The notes below the pieces were generated by a model. It was not told the origin of the DNA and searched no databases. It saw only the letters and a program-made list of their open reading frames with translations. DNA of 64,000 bases from Labrenzia sp. OB1 (lineage in GTDB: Bacteria > Pseudomonadota > Alphaproteobacteria > Rhizobiales > Stappiaceae), in contig NZ_JSEP01000002.1 of NCBI RefSeq assembly GCF_001624695.1, forward strand, positions 62,001-126,000. Direction: 5' to 3'. How positions within the stretch are numbered: position 1 is the first letter of the stretch; every line of letters starts with the position of its first letter. Position numbers and translations under genes: made by a program. Positions 45,801 through 56,240 of this stretch are shown here, piece by piece.

Positions 45801-47006
45801 ACCTTCGACCAGTCCCTTGATGTCGATCTGCTCGACAAAGCCACGCACTTCCCGCAATTCCGCTCGGAGGGGTTCGATTTGCACGTGGTCCTTGCGTTGC
45901 AGCAGCTCCTCGACGCGTTCGGCGATGGTGACGACACGGTCTTCAAGCACCACCATGTGCTCGGACCGCGGCAGGGCCGCGAAGGCATCCTCAATCTCGT
46001 CAAGGCGCGCCGTCACGCTGCGCAGGACCCTGGGATCCACCGACGCGCGGGAAAGTTCGTCCAGGCGCTGGAGGATATGGGCGTATCCGTGCTCCAGGGT
46101 CTCAAGAGCACCTTCCACATTGGTGCCGCCAACCATGGACTTGAGTTCGGCCACCTCCTTGCGGATTTCCCGCGCCAGATGGTCGGTCTTCTTGTCGGTC
46201 CGCAGGCGCTCCACCATATCGGCGAGACGCCGCAGTTCCGTATTCTGCCGATTGACCGTATCACTGGTGCCGCGTGAAATGCCGCCCAGGGCATCGCGCA
46301 GGGAACCGATTTCCTCGCGGACCTGACCGAGGACCTTTTCCTGCGGCGCCCTCAGGGCGTCGATGCGCCGGCCCAGGTCCTTGTAGACATGGAAAGACGC
46401 GTCGTGACGGTCGCGAGCGATCTGTTCGCGTGGCGGCGGAGCCCGGTCATAATAGTCTTCGCCATGATTTTCGGATCCGGCGTCCCGATGCCCGTCATCG
46501 TAATAGGGGTCGGACGGGTCCTGGTAACGGTCGTCCCGGAGGCTGTCGATGGCGTAGCGGCCGGGCCGCGCATGTGGCCTTGAGGACGTGCCATACGGCT
46601 CCTCGAATCCCCTGCCGCCTCCAAGGCCCTGCACCTGTTCATCAAGACGGTCGAGCGCACCCAGCACTTCGTCTACGCCAGGATCATGCGCGCGTGCGCG
46701 CGTCGGAGCACGGCGGTTCGGTGCCGGATCGGCGTGACGGGTCTGGCGGGCAGATCCCGCGGAACGCTGCGGCTCGGCGGAATCCTTCTCCGAAAGCAGC
46801 CGGTCAAGTTCATCGGCCACCGCATCGAGATCCTGATCGCGCTCATCCATGCGGGAGCTCCGGCCGCCGCCCAGCGCCGTTGCGGTACGAGTCAGCCGTT
46901 CAATGCGGTCACGAGCACGTGCGCTGCGCGGTGACTCTTTAAAGTCGTCACCTTCAAACGCATCGCGATCGCGGCTTCCTGCCTCGTGTGTCTTCCAAGC
47001 CGGCAT
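42858..47006 (-). CDS. podJ: PodJ-like polarity protein: coiled coil, TM, Sel1 repeats, peptidoglycan-binding domain
   Basis: 1382 residues. The cytoplasmic N-terminal part (about 1-890) is acidic and predicted almost entirely coiled coil. One TM segment lies at about 893-914 (ILYAAAAVVLLIGTLQVYRM). The periplasmic part has an Ala/Ser/Pro-rich linker and four or more Sel1 repeats (about 1105-1270, e.g. AAVWYQKAANKGLAPAQYRLASLYEKG). A C-terminal PG_binding_1 domain (about 1322-1380; LNYLGFDTGTPDGEMGPRTRSAISAFQ) follows. This is the architecture of Caulobacter PodJ, a polar organiser, in its rhizobial form. No neighbouring gene is co-transcribed. A strong hairpin lies 120-175 bp upstream. Confidence 0.85.
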   Translation of the reverse strand: MPAWKTHEAGSRDRDAFEGDDFKESPRSARARDRIERLTRTATALGGGRSSRMDERDQDLDAVADELDRLLSEKDSAEPQRSAGSARQTRHADPAPNRRAPTRARAHDPGVDEVLGALDRLDEQVQGLGGGRGFEEPYGTSSRPHARPGRYAIDSLRDDRYQDPSDPYYDDGHRDAGSENHGEDYYDRAPPPREQIARDRHDASFHVYKDLGRRIDALRAPQEKVLGQVREEIGSLRDALGGISRGTSDTVNRQNTELRRLADMVERLRTDKKTDHLAREIRKEVAELKSMVGGTNVEGALETLEHGYAHILQRLDELSRASVDPRVLRSVTARLDEIEDAFAALPRSEHMVVLEDRVVTIAERVEELLQRKDHVQIEPLRAELREVRGFVEQIDIKGLVEGIDDRMKFVSGRLDDLEVLAREQRGLDTRLSAMEDRMPEPETLARLQGRLEDIVGMMSDDRAEPLGDEHLSRVDRRLDDIVERLERMEHAAPLPSAQSGAFEALEKRLEMISGKIDAIEKKTTRSRPAKSNAKGGGGTDTEFLSELQDRLSDLTARLDQPTDTVTTADLDKLREEIGSMRASVTAPASTVALEQRIADLAQVVSKGGELSDDGRFEQLGEKVAALAEQLENSSGKAFGAEQLSPVLERIEQGLQQSRADVAEIARQAATEAVANLPNAKHSQYDEEINALQGDLRRLLDAAEGGEERTRNTFDGVKSVLGSLTERLDNLERPETVSATPAASFTPLKEDDQTPVFARSVVPASSEEDHHETSAGESVRPDTRARDRKADFIAAARRAAQAASAEAARLDKKPKALSGSDAADEERGKERVGWLRNVLRREKPAAGGKTAPQPVKDLELGTEDIADRDFQAEDARVLPGDRPAPELSASSGGRRRTILYAAAAVVLLIGTLQVYRMTTGGTGDGEQVASIAEKTIESVEALPEDAETDLAAAAAKATAAVQSGQQQSASGSATVSGSQTPQTQPVRTAAAPVGSAVAPAAASTASAPDTQAAKPASDPALESGKVQQASASGSVDVDTELAFAPPAGVASSFGTGKTENPSTFSRSASDKAGKTSTETEVAGAGQPAAGLIANLPPEAIGPMALRSAAASGDPAAEFLVGVKYTEGSGVPADLEKAAVWYQKAANKGLAPAQYRLASLYEKGRGVEKDIAKAKAWYMKAAEAGNAKAMHNLAVLFAEGAGGEPDYAAAGKWFESAANFGVKDSLFNLGILYAGGIGVDKNLVASYKWFAIAADQGDPEAAKRRDDIANMMDQEMLANARLAVENFKLKTPDPAANKVTMQSDWADSAALPASRASVQAVDNTSMIREAQDKLNYLGFDTGTPDGEMGPRTRSAISAFQRSLGLPETGEVDAKLLEELKSQAI

Positions 47007-47124
47007 ATCTTGACCCTGGGCTTACGGCTTTTCCAACCGCTGATGGTGCATGCCGTGTCCATTTTCCGTCGAAGGCGGAACGGACGCAGCGTCTATAGGA
47101 GACTTTGTCGATTTAGGGTAAACA

Positions 47125-47181
47125 GGCCGTTAATCGGAGTTGCCAAATGCAAAAACCGGTTGTTTCAACTCCGATTCGGCC
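47125..47181. repeat. Long bulged hairpin upstream of podJ-like and merR-like genes
   Basis: GGCCG-tt-AATCGGAGTTG (47125-47142) pairs with CAACTCCGATT-CGGCC (47166-47181). This gives 16 base pairs with one 2-base bulge and a 23-base A-rich loop. No T-run follows on either strand, so a simple terminator is unlikely. Its position between two divergent genes suggests a regulatory element or structured leader. Confidence 0.6.
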
Positions 47182-47259
47182 AAACTCACATGTGAAGAAC
47201 GCCGAATCACCACACAGCTGCTCAGGCCTTTTCCACCAGAGTTCCGCCGCGACTGGACG

Positions 47260-47274
47260 TTGACGCGAACGTAA
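47260..47274 (+). promoter_or_regulatory. Candidate LiuR-type operator upstream of the MerR gene
   Basis: TTGACGCGAACGTAA lies 113 bp before the merR-like start. It shares TTGACG and AACGTAAG with the site before the acyl-CoA dehydrogenase gene (48157-48178), which suggests autoregulation by the encoded MerR protein. Confidence 0.4.
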
Positions 47275-47386
47275 GCTACAAGGACCTCAAGAACTCGGCC
47301 CTCAGCAGGCATCCGACCGCGGCTCTCGCGAAGATGCCGGCAATAGATCTCCGGCGCCGGTTTCAAAAACCGTATCGACATCAACG

Positions 47387-47887
47387 ATGAGCCGGACAAC
47401 GGCTGTAGCACGAGCACCAACTGACATGAGCGAAGCGCTTTCCATCCTCAACGAGGAAAATCTGGTGGACGTCGTATCCGCGACGGACGACAGCACCAAA
47501 AAGACCCATTTCACCATCGGTGATCTGGCGAAAGAATTCGACTGTACCCTCAGAACCCTGCGGTTCTACGAAGACCGGGGGCTTTTGAACCCGAAACGGG
47601 ACGGCCTCAACCGCATTTACAACCGCCGTGACCGGGCGCGCCTCAAACTGGTCCTGATGGGCAAGCGGGTCGGTTTCTCGCTTTCCGAAATCCGGGACAT
47701 GCTTGACCTTTATGACCTGCGCGACGGGCAGGTCACGCAGCTCCGGGTTGCCTTGTCGAAGTTCAGTGAACAGATTGCCGTTCTGGAAGACCAGCGCAAG
47801 GACATCGAACAGGCGATCGAGGAACTGTCCCGCACAGTCGAGATCGTTTCCGGAATGCTGAAACACAAGGAAGCCGAGGAAGCCTAA
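47387..47887 (+). CDS. MerR family regulator (LiuR-like) of beta-oxidation genes
   Basis: 166 residues. The MerR helix-turn-helix and wing (about 43-110) read FTIGDLAKEFDCTLRTLRFYEDRGLLNPKRDGLNRIYNRRDRARLKLVLMGKRVGFSL. A long dimerisation coiled coil follows to residue 155. No metal-binding Cys are present. Sequence style and position next to acyl-CoA dehydrogenase, thiolase and FadB genes match LiuR, which represses branched-chain amino acid or fatty acid catabolism. Start 47387 is uncertain; ATG 47426 is an alternative. A strong terminator ends it before the acyl-CoA dehydrogenase gene. Confidence 0.85.
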   Translation: MSRTTAVARAPTDMSEALSILNEENLVDVVSATDDSTKKTHFTIGDLAKEFDCTLRTLRFYEDRGLLNPKRDGLNRIYNRRDRARLKLVLMGKRVGFSLSEIRDMLDLYDLRDGQVTQLRVALSKFSEQIAVLEDQRKDIEQAIEELSRTVEIVSGMLKHKEAEEA

Positions 47888-47916
47888 TCGCGTTTCCACT
47901 GCGATCCGCCAACGCC

Positions 47917-47947
47917 AACCGCCGGTTCACCAACCGGCGGTTTTTTT
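47917..47947 (+). terminator. Rho-independent terminator after the MerR gene
   Basis: AACCGCCGGTT-cacc-AACCGGCGGTT forms an 11-bp perfect stem with a 4-base loop, followed by seven or more T (47941-47947). It separates the regulator from the beta-oxidation genes. Confidence 0.9.
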
Positions 47948-48156
47948 GTGTGTGGCGTCATGAGCGTGTTTTGCTCCAGGGCCTGCCCTTCCCCGGCAGC
48001 CGAAAATATCGCAAAATAACGACTGGAAGCGCCAAACTGGGTGGCCTCGGCTGCAAAACCATTTCCAAATACATGTTTTAGGCGTATTTTTTTGTAACCC
48101 CTTCCCTTGGGACACCACTTGCCGGGGCGATTCAAGACGCGTATATACAGATCAAG

Positions 48157-48183
48157 TTGACGTTTACGGAAACGTAAGGTCAA
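48157..48183 (+). promoter_or_regulatory. Candidate LiuR-type operator upstream of the acyl-CoA dehydrogenase
   Basis: TTGACGTTTACGGAAA (48157-48172) differs by one base from the LiuR site I recall for proteobacteria (TTGACGTTTACGTAAA). A second overlapping element GTTTACGGAAACGTAAG extends right, giving an inverted-repeat array. A promoter-like TATACA (48144-48149) lies just upstream, so binding would block the transcription start. The consensus is from memory. Confidence 0.5.
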
Positions 48184-48212
48184 GAGGACACGGCAGATCT
48201 GGGAGGATTTCC

Positions 48213-50009
48213 ATGCCGAGCTATTCCGCGCCTGTCGATGACACGCTTTTTCTTTTGAAAGATGTCCTGGGCTATGAGCGATATTCCAACTTGCCGGGCT
48301 TTTCCGATGCCCCGCTCGATCTGGTGGAAGCGATCCTGCGCGAAGGCGGCAAGTTCGCCGAGGAAGTGCTTCAACCGCTGAATCAGAGTGGCGACCAGCA
48401 AGGCTGCACCCGGCACGACGACGGCACGGTGACCACTCCCAAGGGTTTTGACGGCGCCTACAAGGCTTTTTGCGAAAATGGCTGGGGCACGCTGTCCGCG
48501 GACCCGGACCATGGCGGCCAGGGCTTGCCGCACACGCTGGCGACCGTTTTCAACGAATTCGCCTCGTCCGCCAACATGGCCTTTGCCATGTATCCGGGCT
48601 TGACCGCCGGTGCGGTGGCAGCCTTGACCCTGCATGGCACGGACGACCTTAAACAGCAGTATCTGCCCAACATGATCGCCGGGACGTGGACCGGCACGAT
48701 GAACCTGACCGAGCCCCATTGCGGCACGGATCTCGGCCTCATCCGGACGAAAGCCGTCCCGCAGGCGGACGGGTCCTACAAGATCACCGGCACCAAGATC
48801 TTCATTTCTGCCGGCGAACACGATCTGGCGGAAAACATCGTTCATCTGGTGCTCGCCCGGATCGAAGGCGCGCCGGAGGGCACAAAGGGCATCTCGCTGT
48901 TTGTTGTGCCACGCAATCAAGTCAACGAAGACGGATCGGTCGGCGATACCAACGGTGTTTCCTGCGGCTCCATCGAACACAAGATGGGCATTCACGGCAA
49001 CGCCACCTGCGTGATGAATTACGACGATGCAAAGGGCTGGCTGGTCGGCGAGGAGAACAAGGGGCTTCGCGCCATGTTCACCATGATGAACGAGGCCCGT
49101 CTCGGCGTGGCGGTTCAGGGCCTGGCACAATCGGAGGTCGCCTATCAGAACGCGGCGGCCTATGCGAAGGACCGCCTGCAGGGCCGTGCCCTGACCGGAC
49201 CGAAGGCCCCGGACAAGGCAGCCGACCCGATCATCGTGCATCCGGACGTCCGCCGCACACTGATGTCGATCCGCTCCTTCAACGAGGCGGCCCGGGCTCT
49301 GGTGCTCTGGACAGCCCTTAACGGCGACGTTTCGCACCGCTCGGACGATGAGAAGACCAGGCAATTCTCCGACGACATGATGGGACTGATGACGCCGGTG
49401 TTGAAGGGCGTCCTGACCGACATCGGTTTCGCCAACGCCGTCAACGCCCAGCAGATGTTCGGCGGCCACGGATATATCGGCGAATGGGGCATGGAGCAGT
49501 TCGTCCGCGACGCCCGCATCGCCATGATCTACGAAGGCGCGAACGGCATTCAGGCGCTCGATCTGGTCGGCCGCAAGCTGCCTGCCAACGGTGGACGCGC
49601 CGTCATGAGTTTCTTCAATGAAGTCAACACTTTCCTGAAAGAAAATAAAGACAACGAAGACCTTGCCTCCTTCACCGGCCCGCTGAAAAAAGCCATGGAC
49701 GACCTTCAGGCCGCGACCATGTGGTTCATGAACAACGCCATGAAAAATCCTGATAACGCTGGGGCAGGTTCCACCGATTACATGCACCTCTTCGGTCTGA
49801 CCGCGCTCGGCTACATGTGGGCCCGGATCGCGGTAACAGTGAAGCAGCAACTGGAGGCGGGCGCGGGCGACAAGTCTACATGGCTTGAGAACAAGCTTTC
49901 CTTCGGCACGTTCTTCATGGAGCGAACGCTCCCGGAAACGGGCGCGCATCTGGCGCGGATCTCCTCCGGGTCGGACACCCTGATGTCCGTGAGCGAAGAG
50001 GCTTTCTGA
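48213..50009 (+). CDS. Acyl-CoA dehydrogenase (long form, C-terminal extended)
   Basis: 598-residue FAD enzyme introducing the alpha-beta double bond of an acyl-CoA. The N-terminal helices, middle beta-domain (MNLTEPHCGTDLGLIRTKA, ISAGEHDL) and C-terminal helices with the catalytic Glu in MIYEGANGIQALDLVGRKL are all present, plus an extra C-terminal helical domain of about 120 residues typical of the long AcdA/DmdC-type proteins. GGAGG lies 6 bases before the ATG. It is the first gene of the beta-oxidation set (GST, thiolase, FadB follow with short gaps) and lies directly after a LiuR-type operator. Confidence 0.92.
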   Translation: MPSYSAPVDDTLFLLKDVLGYERYSNLPGFSDAPLDLVEAILREGGKFAEEVLQPLNQSGDQQGCTRHDDGTVTTPKGFDGAYKAFCENGWGTLSADPDHGGQGLPHTLATVFNEFASSANMAFAMYPGLTAGAVAALTLHGTDDLKQQYLPNMIAGTWTGTMNLTEPHCGTDLGLIRTKAVPQADGSYKITGTKIFISAGEHDLAENIVHLVLARIEGAPEGTKGISLFVVPRNQVNEDGSVGDTNGVSCGSIEHKMGIHGNATCVMNYDDAKGWLVGEENKGLRAMFTMMNEARLGVAVQGLAQSEVAYQNAAAYAKDRLQGRALTGPKAPDKAADPIIVHPDVRRTLMSIRSFNEAARALVLWTALNGDVSHRSDDEKTRQFSDDMMGLMTPVLKGVLTDIGFANAVNAQQMFGGHGYIGEWGMEQFVRDARIAMIYEGANGIQALDLVGRKLPANGGRAVMSFFNEVNTFLKENKDNEDLASFTGPLKKAMDDLQAATMWFMNNAMKNPDNAGAGSTDYMHLFGLTALGYMWARIAVTVKQQLEAGAGDKSTWLENKLSFGTFFMERTLPETGAHLARISSGSDTLMSVSEEAF

Positions 50010-50110
50010 TGCGCGCCGTAGCGTCAAAAAATGTTGGAAGATTGAACCCCGCAGACCGGATCGCGCGGCTATAGTCTCGCGATCTGATTTGCCAGGGAGA
50101 TTTTCAAGAT

Positions 50111-50749
50111 ATGGCTGAATACTTTCTTCACTGCATGGCCCAGTCCGGGCACTCCTATAAAGCGGCCCTGATGCTGGCGCTGTGCGGTGCCGACTGGACA
50201 CCCAAGTGGGTCGATTTCTTCAACGGCGAAACCCGCACGGAAGAATATCGCAAGACCGTGAACGAGATGGGCGAGGTCCCGGTGCTCAATCACAATGGCA
50301 AGCTGCTGACCCAGTCCGCCGTGATCATGGACTATCTGTTCGAAAAATTCGGCAAGTTCGGCTGGGAGAATGAAGACGAACGCCGGGAAATTCTGCGCTG
50401 GACGATCTTCGACAACCAGAAGGTATCCGGCCTGATCGGACCGCTGCGATTCATGCGGACGCTCGCAAAAACTGGCGAGACCGAAGTGACGAAGTTCCTG
50501 GACGGCCGTTCGAAAGCGGCCCTTGCCATCCTTGAAAAGCATTTCGACAGCTCCGCGTTTGCCGTCGGTGAAAGGCCGACGATCGCCGACTTTTCCCTGT
50601 GCAGCTATCTCTACTACGACGGCGAACTCGGCTTCGACCTCGACGCCTATCCAAACGTCATCCAATGGCTGGCACGGATAAAGTCCCTGCCCGGCTGGAA
50701 ACATCCCTACGACCTCATGCCCGGCCATCCGTTGCCGAACGCGACATGA
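50111..50749 (+). CDS. Glutathione S-transferase family protein in the beta-oxidation cluster
   Basis: 212 residues. The N-domain has FLHCMAQSGHSYKAALML (Ser near residue 12), cis-Pro in MGEVPVLNH and the Gln-Ser contact in LLTQSAVIMDYL. The helical C-domain has FAVGERPTIADFSLCSYLYY, the N-capping-box pattern of GSTs. It sits 101 bp after the acyl-CoA dehydrogenase and 97 bp before the thiolase gene, on the same strand. A role in fatty-acid degradation is unclear; it may guard against reactive enoyl products. Confidence 0.87.
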   Translation: MAEYFLHCMAQSGHSYKAALMLALCGADWTPKWVDFFNGETRTEEYRKTVNEMGEVPVLNHNGKLLTQSAVIMDYLFEKFGKFGWENEDERREILRWTIFDNQKVSGLIGPLRFMRTLAKTGETEVTKFLDGRSKAALAILEKHFDSSAFAVGERPTIADFSLCSYLYYDGELGFDLDAYPNVIQWLARIKSLPGWKHPYDLMPGHPLPNAT

Positions 50750-50846
50750 GGAGGATCTGATCCGGAGCATCCAGCGCCCGAAAGACCGCTGGATGCCTGG
50801 ACACTTTCAAATCGACCAACTTCAGATTGGTCCAGAGGAGGATCTG

Positions 50847-52055
<1,209 letters not shown>

Positions 52056-52212
52056 TCATGTTGAGAAATATTGCCAGGGAACGCAGAGCGATGCCGTTCG
52101 TACCGGCAGTGACGAAACATACAGGCGACGTAGTTGTGGAAGGCACCGGATCGGCAGCGCGGCAGCGCGCCCATCAGCAAGACAGCGGTGCAGGCCCGAG
52201 GAGGATTTTCAA

Positions 52213-54423
52213 ATGAGCTACAGGAATTTCACCCTAGAAACCGACGAGGACGGTTTCGCGCTGATCACCTGGGACATGCCGGAAAAGTCGATGAACGTCA
52301 TCGACATCACCGTCATGGATGAGTTGAGCGCCCTTGTCGATCAGGTCGCCGGCGACGAGGCTATCAAGGGCGCCGTCATCGCGTCCGGCAAAGCCGCCTT
52401 CTCCGGCGGCGCTGACCTGACCATGCTTGAAGGTCTGTTGAAGGATTTTCACGTCAAGCGCGGCAAAGACGCCGAGGCGGCTGCCAAAGCGCTGTTCGAA
52501 GGGTCCCGCAAACTGTCGCAGGTCTACCGCAAGCTGGAAACCTGCGGCAAACCGTTTGTCGCCGCCGTCGCGGGCACCTGCATGGGTGGCGGAACGGAAC
52601 TGGCGCTTGCCTGCCATGGGCGCGTTGTCGATGACGGCCTGAAAATGGGCCTGCCGGAAGTCAAAGTCGGCCTCTTCCCGGGTGCCGGTGGTACCCAGCG
52701 TGTCATGCGTATGGCGGACGCCCAGCAAGGCCTGCAGTTCCTGCTGCAGGGCCGCACCCTGCGCGCGCCGCAAGCCAGGCAGTTGAAGCTGGTTGACGAA
52801 ATTGCATCGTCCCGAAAGCTGGTGGCCACCGCCAAAAAGATGCTGAAAGCCGGTCTCGACCCCGTCAAGGACTGGGACAAGAAGGGCTACAAGCTTCCGA
52901 ACGGAAAAGTTTATTCTCCGGCAGGTTTCCAGTTCTGGCCGGCGGCGAACGCCATTTACCGCCGGGAGACCCATGACAATTATCCGGGAGCCCGCTACCT
53001 CCTGCGCTCGGTCGTGGAAGGTCTTCAACTGCCGATGGATCTCGCCCTGCAGGTCGAAAGCCGGTATTTCGCCAAGGTGCTGCAGACCCCGGAAGCGGCC
53101 AACATGATCCGCTCCCTGTTTGTCTCCATGCAGGAGTTGAACAAGCTGGCACGCCGTCCGGCGGACCAGCGCCCGAACCGGATCAGGAAGGTCGGCATTC
53201 TGGGGGCCGGGTTCATGGGCGCGGGCATCGCCTATGTCACCGCACAGGCGGGGATCGAAGTTGTTCTGATCGACCGCGACCAGGACGCCGCCGACAAGGG
53301 CAAGGCCCATGCGGACGAACTCATGGGCAAGGCTGTAAAACGCGGCCGCGCCAGCGAGGAGCAAAAGGCTAAACTGCTTTCCAGAATTAACGCGACCACC
53401 AATTACGCTGCGCTGGGAGATTGCGACCTGGTGATCGAGGCGGTGTTCGAGGACCGCGAAATCAAGAAGACAGTGACGGAAAATGCTGAAGCCGTAATGA
53501 AATCCCGGGCGATTTTCGCGTCGAACACCTCCACCTTGCCGATCACCTCGCTCGCGCAGGCCTCAAAGCGTCCGAAAAACTTCATCGGCATCCATTTCTT
53601 CTCGCCTGTCGACAAGATGATGCTCGTTGAAGTGATCCTCGGCAAGCGGACCTCGGACAGGGCACTGGCAATGGCGTTGGACTATATCAAGGCCATCAAG
53701 AAGACGCCGATCGTGGTCAACGACAGCCGCGGTTTCTACACTTCCCGTGTCGTGATGACCTATATTCGCGAAGGCCTGATGATGCTGGCGGACGGCGTTC
53801 CGGCAGCCATGATCGAAAACGCGGGCAAGATGGCAGGCATGCCGGTCGGTCCCCTGTCACTGGGAGATGAAGTCGCTCTCGACCTTGCCTGGAAAATCGT
53901 GTCGGCGGCCCGCAAGGACCTGGGCGTCAAATACCTCGAAGGCCCGCTGGACAACATCCTGGAAGAAATGGTGGTCAAGCGGGAGCGCTTCGGCCGCAAG
54001 AACGGCAAGGGTTTTTACGACTACAAGGGCAAGGACAAGAGCCTTTGGCCGGGTATTCCCGAGGTCACCGGCCAGCCAAAGCCCGCCGAGAGTTTCAACA
54101 TCGAAGAGTTGAAACAGCGCCTTCTTGTGATGCAGGCCCTGGAGACGGCGCGGATCTTCGAAGAGAAGTGCCTGACGGATGTCCGCGAGGCCGATGTCGG
54201 TTCCATCCTAGGGTTCGGCTTCGCTCCCTATTCTGGCGGGACGCTGAGTTACATCGACACGATGGGCACACCCGCCTTTGTCGAACTCTGCAAGAAATTC
54301 ACCCGCAAATGGGGGCCGCGCTTCAAACCGAACCGGCTATTGCGGGATATGGCCCGGGAAAACGAATCCTTCTACGGCAAATTTCCTCCGAAGACTGAAC
54401 AGAAACAGAAGGACGCTGCCTGA
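52213..54423 (+). CDS. fadJ: 3-hydroxyacyl-CoA dehydrogenase / enoyl-CoA hydratase (FadB/FadJ-like)
   Basis: 736 residues with two catalytic parts. The crotonase domain (about 1-200) has [14 protein letters not shown], the oxyanion-hole Gly in [15 protein letters not shown] and Glu in [17 protein letters not shown]. The NAD-binding hydroxyacyl dehydrogenase (about 320-500) begins [22 protein letters not shown] and has [15 protein letters not shown] and [13 protein letters not shown]-terminal helical domain ends with [19 protein letters not shown]. It catalyses hydration and oxidation steps of beta-oxidation. Start 52213 is set by GAGGA 9 bases upstream. A terminator follows. Confidence 0.92.
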   Translation: MSYRNFTLETDEDGFALITWDMPEKSMNVIDITVMDELSALVDQVAGDEAIKGAVIASGKAAFSGGADLTMLEGLLKDFHVKRGKDAEAAAKALFEGSRKLSQVYRKLETCGKPFVAAVAGTCMGGGTELALACHGRVVDDGLKMGLPEVKVGLFPGAGGTQRVMRMADAQQGLQFLLQGRTLRAPQARQLKLVDEIASSRKLVATAKKMLKAGLDPVKDWDKKGYKLPNGKVYSPAGFQFWPAANAIYRRETHDNYPGARYLLRSVVEGLQLPMDLALQVESRYFAKVLQTPEAANMIRSLFVSMQELNKLARRPADQRPNRIRKVGILGAGFMGAGIAYVTAQAGIEVVLIDRDQDAADKGKAHADELMGKAVKRGRASEEQKAKLLSRINATTNYAALGDCDLVIEAVFEDREIKKTVTENAEAVMKSRAIFASNTSTLPITSLAQASKRPKNFIGIHFFSPVDKMMLVEVILGKRTSDRALAMALDYIKAIKKTPIVVNDSRGFYTSRVVMTYIREGLMMLADGVPAAMIENAGKMAGMPVGPLSLGDEVALDLAWKIVSAARKDLGVKYLEGPLDNILEEMVVKRERFGRKNGKGFYDYKGKDKSLWPGIPEVTGQPKPAESFNIEELKQRLLVMQALETARIFEEKCLTDVREADVGSILGFGFAPYSGGTLSYIDTMGTPAFVELCKKFTRKWGPRFKPNRLLRDMARENESFYGKFPPKTEQKQKDAA

Positions 54424-54429
54424 TCGCGG

Positions 54430-54472
54430 TATCAATGCCGCTTCCAAGGGGGGGGGCGGCATTGATAGTTTT
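54430..54472 (+). terminator. Rho-independent terminator after the FadJ-like gene
   Basis: TATCAATGCCGC (54430-54441) pairs perfectly with GCGGCATTGATA (54456-54467), followed by GTTTTG. The 14-base loop includes most of a run of nine G (54448-54456), a tract prone to sequencing or replication slippage. Confidence 0.75.
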
Positions 54473-54583
54473 GCTTAAAGCATATGCAATACATGTTAGC
54501 GAACTGCGACAAAACTTGATCCTCCGCGTGTCATCATGCAAAGTTATGGGCAACGGTTGTGCATTGATCGGCTGGAGGGGTAG

Positions 54584-55642
54584 ATGCCGATAGAGGGCGA
54601 ATGGGCGCGCGCCGACGTATTCCGGGTCTTGCGCGATATCTGTTCAAATGAAAATTTGGACTGGCCCGGTATGGCGGATCGTTACAATTTCCAGCTTTCC
54701 AGTCTTGAGGAGCCCCGCGGGGTTGTTCCGATCGTCGCCTGGCATGGCGTCTTCGAACAAGTTGCCGAAACCCTCGGCAACGATGCGGTGATGTTTGACC
54801 TCTTCAACAATATCGAAATCGGTTGCTTTTCCATCTTCGACTATCTGTTTTCCTGCGCCCCTACCCTTCGGCATGCCTGCGAGGCCTGGGTGAAATACAT
54901 GCCGATCCGCTCGAATGCCTACCGGATCTGCTTTCAGGAAACCGAAACGAGCGCCTATGTCGAATGGCCGATACTGGAAGGCCGCGGCGAATGGCGGCAG
55001 AACATGTTCGCCCGTGTCGGCTGGGCCACGCAGCAGTTGGAACACTCTCTGAACATGAACGTTCCACCGATTCTGATCGAGCTGGCAACATATGCGCCTG
55101 CGAACACGTCCGCCTTTCAGAAAAAATATCAAGGCCGTCTGAAGTTCGGCGCACCGCACAACCGGATTTCCTTTCCGCGCGCGCTGCTTTCGCGGCCACT
55201 GCGCCGCAACGATCCGCACTTGTACGAAATCATCCTGAAATCGGCGATGAGCGAAATGGAGTCGTTCGACCGGGTTGAGTCCCCCTTGTCGAGGATCGCC
55301 AACGAAGTCGCCTCCAGCCTTTCGAACGGGTCATGCACGCTGCCGCAGATCTCTTCAAAACTGGGTATGTCCCAAAGAGCCGTGCAACGCATTCTGGAAA
55401 AGGAAGGAACGAGCTTCCGCAAACTCAGCGAGGAAATCCGGCGCTCGGCAGCCGAAAGATACCTCCGAAGCACGGAATTGCCTATGAAGGAAATCGCCTA
55501 TCTGCTGGGGTTTTCCGAACTGAGCACCTTTTCCAGGGCGGTCAAGACGTGGTTCGGCATCCCCCCCAGGAAGGTACGGGAAGCTCCGACCATTCCGGTC
55601 GACTCGATCTGCGGGCCGAACGGGATTCAAAAGTCGGCATGA
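54584..55642 (+). CDS. AraC family regulator (OruR/ArgR-like group)
   Basis: 352 residues. The N-terminal AraC-binding-type domain (about 20-220) contains IEIGCFSIFDYLFSCAPTLRHACE. The C-terminal double helix-turn-helix (about 245-340) reads LPQISSKLGMSQRAVQRILEKEGTSFRKLSEEIRRSAAERYL and MKEIAYLLGFSELSTFSRAVKTWFGIPPRKVRE. GGAGGGG lies 6 bases before the ATG. No target gene is adjacent; a 598-bp gap follows. Confidence 0.9.
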   Translation: MPIEGEWARADVFRVLRDICSNENLDWPGMADRYNFQLSSLEEPRGVVPIVAWHGVFEQVAETLGNDAVMFDLFNNIEIGCFSIFDYLFSCAPTLRHACEAWVKYMPIRSNAYRICFQETETSAYVEWPILEGRGEWRQNMFARVGWATQQLEHSLNMNVPPILIELATYAPANTSAFQKKYQGRLKFGAPHNRISFPRALLSRPLRRNDPHLYEIILKSAMSEMESFDRVESPLSRIANEVASSLSNGSCTLPQISSKLGMSQRAVQRILEKEGTSFRKLSEEIRRSAAERYLRSTELPMKEIAYLLGFSELSTFSRAVKTWFGIPPRKVREAPTIPVDSICGPNGIQKSA

Positions 55643-56240
55643 GAGCCTCCGGAGCTCCGGACCGCATCGGTTTCTGACTGAAAGAATTGCGGCACGGGGC
55701 GCTTAGGGCTGTTACGCCACCGTGCCTGAGATGGGGCCTGAACCTGACAGACGTTCGAAACTGCTGTTCGAGCATCTTATAGTGCACAGTATTATGAGAA
55801 CGTGCCTTCAGCGAAAACCGTTCTCTTGTTTCGGCGTCAGGGGCCACTCCGCAGCATGAAAGTCTTTTATCCGGCGCCTTTTCGGCTTTATGTCGGTGTC
55901 TGTCATTCGCTACAGGTCGAGAAAATCCGGTCAAATGCGGATGTGGGTGACCGCAAGAAACCGATTAAATTTTCCTGCTTACATAAATACCTCAGAGGAT
56001 CATCCTCGTCTTTGGCCTGAGACGAATAGAACTATACCATTTACGACATCACGTGTAATTAATCCGGAAATTTGCCGATATTCGATCTTCTTCCAGCTTG
56101 TTTCCTTCCTGAGGCAGGTCACGGTCAACCGAAGCGGCAGGTGCCCTTTCACAGTTTAAGATCCACGAACATTGTAATCGGAAGAGTTTGTTCCTAACTT
56201 CCGTTCAATGTCCGGCATCAAGGTCAATCAGGAGAAACAC
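55643..56240. other. Intergenic region without a supported gene (598 bp)
   Basis: Small overlapping frames of 70-90 codons lack ribosome sites and domains. A weak terminator-like hairpin, GAGAACG (55796-55802) with CGTTCTC (55819-55825) followed by TTGTTT, may end the araC message. The right part is AT-rich and should contain the DUF6460 promoter. Confidence 0.4.

Noticed and set aside
42777..46277. 1166-codon open frame on the plus strand opposite the podJ-like gene
   Set aside because: It is a shadow of a GC-rich, coiled-coil-coding gene read in antisense. The translation is Arg/Gly/Phe-rich without domains and has no ribosome site.
48180..50201. 673-codon antisense frame opposite the acyl-CoA dehydrogenase
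   Set aside because: No domains; overlaps a gene with complete catalytic motifs and a good ribosome site.
54448..54456. Run of nine G as phase-variation tract
   Set aside because: It lies in the loop of a terminator after the FadJ-like stop, not in a coding or promoter region; slippage would have no evident effect.
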